Made by a program: the position numbers and the translations under genes. Positions 20,353-32,684 of a stretch of DNA of 50,453 nt are shown one piece after another (the stretch's first letter is position 1; the number at the start of each line of letters is the position of its first letter). The notes under the pieces are model-generated. The model was not told where the DNA came from and searched no databases. It saw only the letters and a program-made list of their open reading frames with translations. This DNA comes from Mesotaenium endlicherianum (taxonomy: Eukaryota > Streptophyta > Zygnematophyceae > Zygnematales > Mesotaeniaceae), in NCBI GenBank assembly GCA_009602735.1, contig WELA01013098.1, forward strand, positions 179,331 to 229,783, in the 5' to 3' direction.

Positions 20353-23300
20353 CTTATTAAGTGCATTTGACATAGGGACTACAATGGGGACCCCATTCTT
20401 GTAGATGCAAATCTGGCTGACGGAAAGAACACTACTCATTTGTCTCTTGACGCAACGAGCGTGTCCAGCCTCCGCACGTCGCCTGCTGGCTTCGCACCGA
20501 TTGATCAGCCACGCCGGCTCTGCTCGGGTGCGGGCGGCGCCATTGCTCAGCATCCCCGTCCACGTGGTCTGTTGCTCTTGCCGTCTTCTTCCCCTTTTGG
20601 TCGCCTCCTTCACTGCTCCCACCCACGGGCAAGCTCTCACGCCAGGGAGTAAGCGGTAGAGCCCCACGGCATGCTCTGTCTGCAAGCAGGCCTCACGCCT
20701 TCTTAGTGGCAAGTCTTATCGCGTGTCGCGGAAGAGGAGGGGGGGGAATGCGGGCATGGGGGAACCAGGCAGACGTAACCAGGCATCCAAACACAGCAAG
20801 GAAGAGCAAGGGAGGGCAACATATCAGCTGACGGCTGCGATAGATGCTCTCTAATAACCCAATCCCTTCTTTTGAGCACGCTGCAAAGACAGCTGGTGGA
20901 CAGCCAGCCTATGCAGCTCCAGCGAGCATATACGCACACCCCTGCAAGCGGACACTGAAGGCGAGTGGCATCAGATTGTTGTTGTTGTCATCGGTGTGCA
21001 AGCCTCGCCAGCGGCACAAGAGCGCCAGTGTCAGCACCAGCACCAGCTTACTGCACGAGTGTGGCCACCACAACGACGCCACAACGGGAAAACCAACAGC
21101 TGGCTCCCATCTCTCTTATGGGGGCTCCCTCCCACTGCCTCGCCCACTCCCACAGGCCAGCAGGGAGCCAACGACCCTATAGTTGCTGTTGGTGAAGAGG
21201 CAGGAAGGAAGCAGCATGCGCCCTGCCTGCTCCCACCATGCTCATGGCCGGCTGCTGAATAAGCGACAAGGGCCAGCAGAGAGATAGATATGTGTCGCTG
21301 TCTGTGTGTGTGTACGTCTCTCTGACTGTTGCCGTGCTAGCATATGGTCTGGCAGACGAGAGGTGTAGTCGTCGAGCCATGCAGTGGGCAGGAGGAGAAA
21401 TAAACCTGCGGAGTTGGCAGAAGGCAGGCAGGCAGCAGGTGCACCACCGAGGTTGGCCCGTACAAGTACCACTCCCCCCCGTGTTCTGCATGCGAGAGGC
21501 CCGCAGCCTGTTTGCCTGCCTACCTGCCTGCACGCGCACACACACACGCGCAATGCCTGTCACCAAATCCCATTCACATTCAGAAAGTGGCTCGAGCACC
21601 ATCATGTGAGAGGGAGGCCATACAGGCCCCCCCATGAGGGCGGAGGAGGACATTCAACGTCCTGCTCGCTGCTGCTTGTGCGGACAGAGCACAAGAGGCC
21701 GCATGGCTGCGCAAGTTGGCTACTCTTGTCCTCGTCACACATCCACGACTCTCACATGCCTCTGCCCTCTCGGGACACTAGCATGCTGAGCACTTACAAG
21801 CACACAGGCTTAAAGTTGCACCACCCTTTGCGGGAGGGGAGCAGGGCTCTGGGTGGGTAGGGAGTTCAGAGCGGGAGTGCAGGAGGGGCAGCAGCAACGC
21901 AGCCAGGAGGAGGAGGAGGAGGAGAGCGTGTCAGTTCCCCACGCGTGTTGAGAGGCGGCCAGCAACCGTGCTCCTCGCTTATGAGTGGTCGTGGCCCCCG
22001 CCCCTCCCACTTGAGACTTACGAAATGCTCTGCTGCTGATGCGAGGCAGCCTCTCTGCTCGTCCTTCCATGTGTCACCTCGATATGCCACCTGTCGAACC
22101 CAAATCCCGGTCAAGACAAGTCCGGCGGAATCAGGTCAGATTGAAACAGGCCAGGCCAGGCAAGAACGTTGCCAGGCGGCACCCTTACAGTCACACACGC
22201 CTACCTAGAACAGGAATATCGTTAAAAAACAGATTATCCCACCTCGCATGATCGCCAACTGGTGGCGCTGAAACAGCTGTGCCCCCAGCAGAGAGCAGCA
22301 GCGCCTGAGCAGTGATGGCAGAAAGCCCCGAAGCCTGAAAACCTGGCAGAGTACAGGCGCCACCTGGAATTTTGAGGAGCAGCAACGACACTGCAGAAAA
22401 CGACATCGGGCGGCAGTAAGGGACCACCGTGAATGGAGGTGTGCATGAGGGCAACCAGAGGCCTCCCCCCCCTTGCCCCCCCTTCCCCCCCCGGGTGGAG
22501 GAGAAAAAACATGGAGTGCCCATGACAGGTGGCAGTTGACGGCCTATGGTGGCTGCTCCCGCCCCATCAAGCAGCACCCGAGGCACGGACGCGCGCATGT
22601 GCAATCTGATGAGGGAGAGTGAAGCGCGCAGTCAAGTGGGCAGCGGAAGCGCAGGCCCCAACGAAGGCAGCCAAACTTAATGGGGAGCCAGTCAGCCAGC
22701 CAGCCGGCCGGCCAGCCAGCGAGCTGCTTGCGGCCAGTTGCCTCGTGGCGAAATCTGTTGCAAGTCTGGAGCGGGTGTGTTCTGGCCCGCCCTCCCCTCC
22801 CTACCCTACCCTATCCCGCCCCAGGCGTGCCTATGGGTGCTACAGGTGTCACACTGACAAGTGTCACGCTCACTGACTCCACCAACGGATTTTACGCTGA
22901 TTCATGTCACACTGACTGACTCTACTAACAGGTGTAACAATGGCTGACTCTGGATGTCTTGGAGTGACACAGCCCGCCTCGTCTTTTGCCAAGCCCTAAC
23001 ACCAGCCCCTTAGCCCCAACTGTACAATGTAGCCAACAGGACACACAGAGGAACTTGCAGCGGACTGCGAGAATGGAACAAGTGTCGGCGAAAAAGATCA
23101 CATATTGTTCCACCCTCACTAATCATTCTCGCACTTACTCTCTTCTCCACCTGTCAGGTTCGTTCAATGACTCCGCCGGATTCCGTTAGCATCGAGTTGT
23201 GCGATGTTTATACTTGTTCCCAACCAATCAATCTGTTCTATGCATACTAGCTGTATGTGCTATAGTCTTGTGTCGTGACAACAAGGTCATTCAGATGATC

Positions 23301-23405
23301 AAATGGCGCTTCCGCTATAGTCGTATACCCTGCCTATGTCCCGCCAATGACTTTAGCAAATCATTTGTTTAGTGCCCAGCTGTTTTTTAGTCGCGCACTC
23401 TAAAT
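20353..23405. other. Long intergenic region without a supported gene
   Basis: Three kilobases of GC-rich sequence hold only low-complexity frames. Short simple repeats are present, such as GGCCAGCCAGC-type steps at 22685-22725 and repeated TGTCACACTGAC-like strings at 22840-22930. I see no domain, transfer RNA or other RNA gene. Confidence 0.4.
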
Positions 23406-25027
23406 ATGGGAGACGCCCAGAGGACATCATTGGCAGGCTTGGAGCAGAGCCTCCGAGATACCCTGCGGAAGGATTCTTCTGATCAACAGAAGAAACAAAA
23501 AGTACTAGATTTGCAGAGACAAGCATGGGGTGAGGAAATAAAGCAGGTACAACCTAGACATCTTTTGACGAGTATGCTACTGTATACTGAGTGCATGAGA
23601 GAACAGTTGCCGACATGACCAGAAATAATGTCAGAATGAGTTTGTTATCATGGCTACTACCTACCCCGAGTCGTTTGGCAATTCCCGTTTGAGATGAACT
23701 GCAGTTTTAAGAGGAATGTGCTATCAGAACCATAAAAAAGGCTGTTGGGTCATATTGCTTGGCAAGCACGCGGAAGTTTCGAGAAGTAGTTTGATGAGAA
23801 GGAGCCATGGGAAGCGGCAAGAAAGCCTGTGGAGGAGGAATATTGTGTGGGCTATTTGTCAAATTACGCAGTAGCCTATATTGTCGGTCCCTGCTGGGTC
23901 TCCCTAATGCATGCGAGCTTTTCAGGCTGTCACCTGATAGTCTGTTTGAACAGGCCCCTTTTGGATGAAAAAGGCACATGCTCTGGGTTGAGTGAAGGTG
24001 TCATTAAGCGCATCACGTTCATGGTGCTGGTGCAGCAAACAGATGCGGGGACAGTGAAGCCGGAGGCCAGGGAAGATGACATGAAGGCCACGGTGCAGTC
24101 CCTTAAAACAAAGGAGGCTGAGATTGAAAAGAGGAAAGCGGAGGTGCAGGAGAGGGTGAAGCTGCAGCTGACACGTGTTGAGCAGGAGGCCAAGCGCCTG
24201 GATGAGCTGAAGAAGGTACTTTTGCACGCATGCTCCCTTCCCGCACCAGGACACTCTCCTCATCAATGTTTGGGGCGGTGCTGCCAAAGTACACCACATT
24301 ACATAGTACTCTGAGAGGCTCCTGACTGTCCCATGTGAGGTTGACTTCTGCACTGGTCATTATTGCATGCGAGGACGGGAAGAGTCTTCCTGCATGCGGC
24401 AGCACTTGCTATATGGAGGTATGGTGGCAACGGGTGCACACTATATACATGCAGGATCTGGAAGCGCTGGAGGACCCAACCAGACGAGAAGTGGCGGACT
24501 TGCGCAAAAAGATCGAGGCCATCGACCGCGAGATTCGACCCCTCAAGAGCCTCTGTGACCGCAAGGTGCCTTTTCTACGGCATGCTGGGGGCGACACGCG
24601 GGTCACATTCACGTCCACAAGCTGCGCCATTGGTTGCTGGCCTCTAAATCTACAATTTGCACTCTGGCTGCAGGAGAAGGAGTTGAAGGACGCTGTGGCC
24701 AACTACAACGAAAAGAGTGAAAAGAAGAATGAGCTTGTGGGAAAACTCTTTGAGGTAGGTGTGGCATTTGGCACAGACTTACGCTTTCATTTCCTCAGCA
24801 GGTTGTTGCCCTGTGGGTCTGTGGTGTGCACGGCGGGTGTGCTTGTGCTTATGTTCTCATTCTTGTTGACCACGAGGCCTGGTATGTATGCATCCGCGGG
24901 ACAGCTGGTAACGGAGAGCGAGAAGATGCGGATGGAGAAGCTGGAGGATCTCAATCGCCACCTGCAGGCCATGGAGGGCGCCGCTGCTGCCGGCAGCAGC
25001 AACGGCTACAAAAATCCTTTTGACTAA
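23406..25027 (+). CDS. RAB6-interacting-golgin-type coiled-coil protein (plant DUF662 family)
   Basis: Five exons: 23406-23546, 24036-24215, 24455-24565, 24674-24754 and 24905-25027. All introns are GT-AG in phase 0, and the product is 210-212 residues. From about residue 60 on it is almost wholly charged helix: KTKEAEIEKRKAEVQERVK, then DPTRREVADLRKKI, then KELKDAVANYNEKSEKK and LVTESEKMRMEKLEDLNRHL. This is the order and spacing of the plant family annotated as RAB6-interacting golgin (PF04949), which comprises short cytosolic coiled-coil proteins thought to act at the Golgi; function in plants is poorly known. Exon 1 (47 residues) is not part of the conserved region. The start is the first ATG in that frame and fits a complete exon. 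The protein ends NPFD, and Asn-Pro-Phe motifs can bind EH-domain trafficking proteins, though that role is inference here. Confidence 0.85.
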
Positions 25028-27335
25028 TACTCCCCAGTGCCAGTGTGTCCCTCCTAAGCCAACGGCTCGTAGTAACACATCTTATAGTGTCGTTCTCTCA
25101 GCCAAGCACTGCTGGCATACCTAAGCTTATCATGCGTCTCCACTTCTGACATCTCTACAGCAGCATGCTGGTGATCACAAAAACACAAGCACAGGCTCTC
25201 TGGCTTGCTCCCTGGTAGCTGCCATTGCACCCATGCTACTGGCGGGCTATACATTTGTACCCAAGATGTAGCAAGTATGGCGCCCATCAAGGACAGATTA
25301 TATATGAAAGTACGCAGTCGAGAATGATACTTTGCCTTCGCAATAGCCGTAAGCCATAGTAAATTATAGAGTTCAATCTTTTGTGAAGCCATTATTTGAA
25401 ACATCTGCTTCTTGAATTCTGTGTTTCACCTTCACGGTATATTGAAGTGTGCTCAACCAAGCTGGCTCGCCAATGTGCCGATCACCACCCAGAGAGCAAG
25501 ACAAACCTTGTGCTTTTTGGTCATCTGAGCACTTTAATGAATTACAGAAAGCACCTTAAGCACTACAAGTATATGCTGAACAGTAGCGTCATAGCTTGCA
25601 GGTTACTCTTGGCCTCTAGGAACAATTGCAAGACATTTGAGTGGATACGTACAAGGTGTGGACATGTCAATAGCAGGTATGGATGTGCTCATTCCCCAGT
25701 ACCCCTTGTTGGAGCTAAAAAAGGTACCACAGCCTTTCATGCGAGAGCCCCAAAGTTTATACTAATCAGCTCCAGCTTGAGAGCCCAAGAATCCATATAG
25801 TAATACAGCTGAAAACTGCGACAAGTCTCCCTACCAGGACGGCAGCTGTGGTCAACTTATCATGTGGTCAGGTGCATTTATTTACAAAAAAGATGTACCA
25901 AATAAGTGATGCTCTCAAAAGAGAGCAACCAGTATTGATCCTGCCTTCACCCGCGAAATTTCACTGAATGTACCTCAGATGAGAGCACTGCCCTGCAAGT
26001 ATTGCATTGTTGCAAAAATCACTCCCAGCTTGGACATAGTGGACTTAACCATTCAGATGTGGCTGGCTCCAGCAACGCTTCAAGGCGCAACCTACTGTGC
26101 TCATTATTTTCTTGCTACACAGTGGACATGGCTTAGCAATTTCATCTCAGTTGCAGCTGGACCTCAATGATGACATGGATTTCTGATGCTTTTATGCCCT
26201 GCTGCTAAAACTTTCAGAATTAGCCCATTACAAGGAACCATATGCTTGGGCGGTGCCGAAATACATTGGGTGCTAAGTGACGGCGAATTTTCACAATCTT
26301 TATTTTATTTGTAAGCATTGCAGTCGTGCGAAGAAGGTTCCATCGTATTGTTTATCTTCGCTACCCCAGGGCCAAAATGGGCTGACAAATCAAGAAGTTG
26401 TATATCATGGCGCGATAAAAAAAAGTGTCGCAATGAACGCCCAAATGTCGAAGGAAACAGTCACCCCATGCCCAAATCAGTAGCCTTGTCATGAATTATT
26501 AAGTCGAGGTAGTCGCACAAAACCGAGCTACACATGTGCGGACCATCAACCTAGGTGGACCATCTTCCATTTGACATTACGCATTCATGTGTTGACCTTT
26601 TCTAGATTGTCAAGTCACCAAATTTGTAGCTCGTTGAGTCATCTTCTGAAGTTTCGCATCATTTGGTCAAGTATCGAGCGAGATGCAGGAAGACCAGAAA
26701 TTCGTCCACGGCAGGCAGCGTGCCACCGACACACGTGCAAAGGGCAATCAACCAGGTTAATCTCTCATGCAGAGACACACCGACCAGTCAACCCTGGACA
26801 TTCCACACGCGAAGAAGACCACAGGCAGATCGACCAGGTCAACTGCACATGTGCTGAAAAAGACACGTTTCCGGGTCCCGATGCCTTCAGGCACATTACT
26901 TAAGGCAGTCGAGCGTGGTCGAGCGTTGTAAAAAAGTTTGATGTTTGGTCGGCAATAAACGGATTAGAGCGGAGTGGTTTACGAGCTAGACCACGTGGTA
27001 CGCGTCTTGACCTTCTTAACGGTATTTATAGACATTTAAAGAGCACGAGATATTACACTGAACACTCGTGCATGTCTCATCACCAGAACCAGAAGTCGAG
27101 TGGGAAATTAGGCACGTCGTAAGGAAAGTTGGCAACGCGTATGTGGGAATGCGGGGAGTCTTCAAGGCTGTATACATCATGGTAGAGAGCATGTACATCA
27201 TTTAATATGTTATGTAGGAGGTATTTGTGACTTTTGCTATGTACTAGAGATATTGTGTTGAAGCCGCTTTTAGGAGGTCGAATAGGATATTCAAGACTCA
27301 AAACGTCGCTAAGCAACTTTGAACATCTCATTTCC
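25028..27335. other. Intergenic region
   Basis: This is AT-richer sequence between two plus-strand genes. It must hold the 3' end of the golgin-type gene and the promoter of the NYN gene, but I see no clear TATA box or poly(A) signal. Frames are short and unlike known proteins. Confidence 0.5.
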
Positions 27336-29359
27336 ATGGGTGGATCTGTTTCCCCACCTCCGTGCATCAGTCCGGTTGACATATACAGTGCAGGCGGCGA
27401 AGAACAGTATACTGCAAGTCAAAGCCCTTTAGTGGCAAACAGTGAATCTTCGATGACAACGTATGATGGCGGGGGTGCCGCTGGGCTACTGAGTAGCACA
27501 GGAAGGGTATCGGTGACGCTTAGGAGGCCTCTTGGAATATTTTGGGACATTGAAAATTGTTCTGTGCCAGCAGATGTGGCTGCAGAGGACGTGGCTGGCA
27601 ACGTCAGAACAGCCCTGCAGCTTCATAGTGCAACTCAAGAGACAGTCATTACTGGTACGTGACTCCTCTGATACTTTGTGATGGTCTTCAACGAACTGTG
27701 AAGTTTCTACATATAAGGTTATATGTATAAGTTCATTAAATATGTTCTCAGTCATGTGTGCTGCCAGGAAAGAGATTGTAAGCAGTATAACATGTCTTTG
27801 TCTGGTGTTTAAGTATTGTTTTCTGCTCTGCAGTATTTGCAGCCTATGGCGACTTTAATCGTTTTCCTCGAAGACTTCGTGAGGGTTGTCATCGCACAGG
27901 AATAAGCCTGTTTGATGTTCCAAATGGAAGGAAGGATGCCGCGGACAAGGCTATTATGGCAGACGTTTTCCTGTTTGCTCTGGACAACCCTCCCCCAAGC
28001 ACTATTTTTCTCATTTCAGGAGATGTTGACTTTTCCCCGTCCCTTCACAAGCTTGGTCAGAGAGGGTACAATATTCTCTTGGCTGTTCCTGTCCATGTTG
28101 GTGTAGCACCTGCCTTGTGCAGTGCAGGTGAGTTTGTATGGGATTGGCCATGCTTGGCCCGAGGCGAGGGTCTGGTAGCTGCTAAGGTAGTGATGTCAGC
28201 AGTAAGCAACATCCAGGCTTGGCATGTTCCTCCGCCACCTTGCTCCTCTTCTTCCAAAGGGGCAGCTTCTCATCACAGCAGTAGTGTCATGCCGCAAGCT
28301 TTTGGCAGCTCTCAGTTAGCTGATATACCAGCCTGCTCTGTATCACCATCCGATACAGATGTTGGTAGTGGGGAGGACGCTGGCTTGACACATAGGACGT
28401 ATGGAAGACAAGCAGCAAGCGGCGGTGGAGATGTAGTTGAGAGTCAGTCAGTTCTTCCCTCCTCTCCTTCCTCTCCAATTCCTGAACAAGCCAGCGAGTC
28501 CAGATCAGCCCAATCAGACAGAATGCTGTACCATGAAGCTCTAGTGCCTTCCCATATCATGGGCTTTGGTTGCTCATCATCACTCGGTAGTAGTAGCAGA
28601 CCACAGAGCATGGTAGCGCTTGCAGACGCTGCCGCATCTGCAGGGGGGCAGCACTCTTTTGTTTTGCCCGGCGATCTCCAAGGTCTTAAGGAGCAACTTA
28701 TAGAGCTTCTGAATCGACATGGAGGGAGGCTGAGTCTTGTGAGACTGCCTCCAGAATATCAGCGCCTGTTTGGCCGTCCGCTGTACCTGGCGGAGTATGG
28801 GGCCCTCAAGGTGGTGCAGCTGGTGGAGAAAATGCGCGATGCCTTTGCCATCACTGGCACTGGCTACGGCAAACTTATTAGCCTTCGACCTAATTTCAGA
28901 AGAGGGCCAGGCTATTATCACTCAAGGAGCGAGGAGAAGAAGTTGTCTGTATGTGGTGGAAGCAGAGACCAGAGCCTGAACTGGGATACTTGTCGGCGGG
29001 ACAAGTATTCAGCTGCAGTTGCAATGCTTGAAACAGGTGAAGAGCAAGGGCCCGATTCTTCACTTTCTGCTGGTGCACCTTTCTCTATTTCTCAGTGTCA
29101 CTCTGAGAGTGTTGTATGTCAAGAGGAGGTGGACAGCAAGAAGGTACTTGATATTCCATGCCCTCAGAGTACAGGCATATCCGACCTAAAGGAGGAGGAT
29201 GGGGATGCACCTGATAAGCAAGCACACCAAGTTGACATCATGGGCATGCCAAGTATGGTGAGTCACAAGGATGAGGATGAGGATGAGGACGAGACTGGGG
29301 AAGAGATCGTATGGAAGGTTTTTGTGAATCTCCCTCCTTCTGCTGGCCACTGGCAGTAG
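27336..29359 (+). CDS. NYN-domain nuclease with LOTUS (OST-HTH) domain, MARF1/limkain-b1-like
   Basis: Two exons, 27336-27654 and 27834-29359, join in phase 1 across a GTACGT...CAG intron to give 614 residues. An NYN (PIN-like) ribonuclease domain covers about residues 67-210: GIFWDIENC carries the first acidic residue, KDAADKAI the second and SGDVDFSP the third, all as in the family. After a Ser-rich linker, residues around 390-470 form a LOTUS/OST-HTH domain (LKEQLIELLNRHGGRLSL through LAEYGALKVVQLVEKM). LOTUS domains bind RNA (G-quadruplexes) or helicase partners. Plant relatives with NYN plus OST-HTH (MNU1/MNU2 of Arabidopsis) process mitochondrial transcripts, and the animal relative MARF1 degrades mRNA. 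I infer an RNA nuclease. The chosen ATG has a good context (CCATGGG); an upstream in-frame extension begins with non-ATG codons. No clear targeting peptide is visible. A long acidic tail (GAT/GAG run near 29270) ends the protein. Confidence 0.85.
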
Positions 29360-32244
29360 AGAACGTGAGGCCCTCTGGTCGACGTGTCCACTCTCCCCCC
29401 ACCTGCGAGCCGGCACCCGGCTGCACGTCTTCTGCCCTCCTCTAGGTCAGAGCCCCTCGAAAGCTCCCCCATTGGATAGGCTGAGTATGTGAATTTCATA
29501 AAAGACTATGTGTAAAGTTCAAAAGTAGTAGTACGTAGAGCAGCATGGATAGGAACAATGTGTTTGAAGTTGAGGTTTTTTCACGGATGGTTGTGGGGGA
29601 GGATACCAGAATACAAAAACTGGACATTTTCGCCACTTTGGAGCACCAGTCAGGTTCAGAATAATTGTTGCTCTATTTGATTGCAGCATTGCAGCTCAAC
29701 TCAAAGGATGAACATATACGTGAGGTAGCTCGCTTGAGAAAGTGAAACAGCGTGCGCGCACAGACTGGGAAAAGTAATGGCTGACTACCTCTTTGAGGTA
29801 TAATGATCATGTTTGGTTTGTTCTAGTGCATGGTCTGCGCTAACAGTCTTGATAAATGCACGCATGGCATGCTTACTTTGTGAGGTTCAAATGTAGGAGT
29901 TCTTGAACCATCATTTGTGTAGGGTGGCTTTTGTGGTGACTACCACCATGCCTAGACTCATATGGCTGTCCTAGACTCATATGGCTGAGGGGCGTAGGAT
30001 TTCTAATTTTACTTCGGTGTGTGTTCACCAGGTCTCTTGTCATTTCTCGAAGGGTCGTCATACAACGGCTTCCTGTCAAGTTTTGTTTCTGCAAGACATG
30101 CCAGACATAGTATATACGCGGAGGTTTTGGTGCCACTAGCAGGGGCCTTTGATAGACAGCCTGGAAAAGATGCTTTGAAGTACGTGGCACCAGGGAATTT
30201 GTGGCTGTCAGTGGGACTAGGAGCCATCTGGACGCCCGTGGATTGTTTTGAATGAGGGGAAGGAGGATGCAGCAAATTGATATCAGTATACAAGCAATTT
30301 GATATCAATATGGACAGCTCAGTTACAACATAATCTGAACAATGGTTGTTTTATATTCTTGTACATATTTATTGTGATAGTGTACACTTCCATTATTATT
30401 TGCTCAAGAAAGGAAGCAGGAAAAGGAAGTCAGCAATTGGGAGAAACAGCTAGTACGCGAGGCGGCAAAGGGACTAACATAGAATACTGACAAGGATAGA
30501 TGCTGCCCGCTCTGACCAGGCCCGATGGGGTTGTTTAGTTTGGTGGATTGTTTGATTTTGCGCAGTTTGCCGGTGAAGAATTATAACCCATGGTCCAATG
30601 GCGACCGACTTCACTTGGTACCAAATTCTTGTCGATTGAAGAACTAAAGTTGTTCCTGGTTTTGATTATTTGTTGTGGTCATGTTGTGGTTGCTAACGTC
30701 CGGCCCTTGGATGCGCGGTGGGTGTTCACGAGGCGCAACAATGAGTTTTATCGGAGACTTTTGAGAGTGGAGAGTATGTAGACCTCGAGCGAACAAGATG
30801 GTGCTGGTATGAAAGTCGCTCGTCTTACCGATTCATACATCCTTGTCTTGTCGCGTACACGCTTTGCGCACACAATTCTGAGCCTACTTATGATTTGGAC
30901 AATTTTTCTTAAGATACATACTTGAACGAGAATACTGTGGTATTTGTCACTAGGAATAACTACTGTATGAGTAATTGATCTGATTATCAAATACACAAGA
31001 TCACAATCCATTGAATGTCATGCCATCTATCTTTCCTTGAGCCTTGCCGCATTTTTGAAAGCTTGTGTATACTGATCCATCATTCGTGTGATACAAGCAG
31101 GACACATGATCATAATGAATCGCGCACATAGAACTGCATATCATATGTCTATCAACGCATAGCGACGTCGCGCTACTGATTGGGTAAGGACAACTTTCAA
31201 TAATTAACACATGCCTATTAACACATAGGATCGTATTTGACATTAAAGTAAGACAGTTTTAAGACATGATACACGCCTGATGTAGATGACTAGTGTGACA
31301 AATGACCCCACTGGATATGGACGAGGTTGATGGGGAATGGGGAGGATCGAGCAAGAAAAAAAAACTGCAAAACTCACTCCTGACACAAAGAACAATTAAT
31401 AATTTGTGATCTTGTGTATTTGATTATCGAATTAGTCACTCATTGAACGGTACAAATATCTAATAACAAATATCACAGTATGTTGTGACACCTGAAAAAT
31501 GAGGCTTTATCACCACATATCCAACAATGGCTATGTGCCCATACGAGCTGACTTACAAGAGACTCCATGATACTTCTACTCACCTTTTTAACCTCTTTAG
31601 ACACCTGGCCATTGAGTTTACCGGAGATAAGTACCTACTTCCAACAAGAACGGTCTTCGAGTCTACCTACCCTCCAAACGTGGCAACCTTGAACATGGAG
31701 GAGGCTGAGCCATCCATCTCATGTACTATGACGTGCGTACAACGTTGAAAACAGGAGGAGGACTAGGGGTGCCTCCAAAAAGCAAGCATGGGTCCTGCAG
31801 AACTCAACTGCAAGGCATTGCCAGCCCAGGGTTGAATCAAGCCGTGCCGAGGCTGCCGAAGGCATTTGCTTGTTCCTGCCTGGCCATCTGTGCCAGCGCC
31901 GTGGGCTCTGCATGGCCTCCCCTACATAAAGGCAAGCACCACCAAAGCTCCATCTTCAGGCGCGTCTCAGCTTAATCCCCACCCTTCCTGCGCGATTCCA
32001 TCCCAATCCGGAGCCAGTGTCATCTGAAGAGTAGGGGCACACGTGTGGTACTTTGTTGGAAAAGGGCATCATTAAGTTTGAAATATTTCATAACAGCAGG
32101 CATATGAGACAAGGGGCAGGCACCCATCTGATCCATCCAACTGACACTCCTAGAACCAATGCAGGCAGGGCCTCACTCGTACTTCTTGCGCTTGGCAGGT
32201 GGCGAGGAAACGAGGACTGCCTCTCAGTAGGTAACAGGTTCAAG
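29360..32244. other. Intergenic region between convergent genes
   Basis: Nearly 2.9 kb of mostly AT-rich sequence holds the 3' ends of the NYN gene (plus) and the SIZ1 gene (minus). A tandem near-repeat of ACTCATATGGCTG occurs at 29950-29990, and a string resembling CAATTTGATATCA is repeated near 30275-30310. No gene or mobile-element domain is seen. Confidence 0.5.
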
Positions 32245-32643
32245 TCAGTCATCATCGCCTTCAGGCGACTCCACATAGCGCCGCTGGCGGCCGAATGGAG
32301 AGCGCTCGCGCCACAAGGACGTGCCGCCTTCACTGCTGCTGCTGCTGTCGTCCCTCTCGTCCCCTCCACTGGCAGCCCCTAACACCAACAGTGTGCTGGC
32401 TGCAAACTCTCTCACCCCCCCCACCCCCCAAAGCGCAACGGGCAAGATTTTACCATTAAGCACAAATTACCCAACAGTGGAGCCCAAAAGACATGGTAGG
32501 TTCATCACACAAACAAGACACAAAGTTGCGAACCGACCTTCTTAGCACAAGCAACCATAGATTTAAACCCCTACAATCGCCTACGAATTTTAGCATAAGG
32601 GACGAGAGCAAGGAACATAAGACAGGAGATATGCACACCAGGA

Positions 32644-32684
<41 letters not shown>

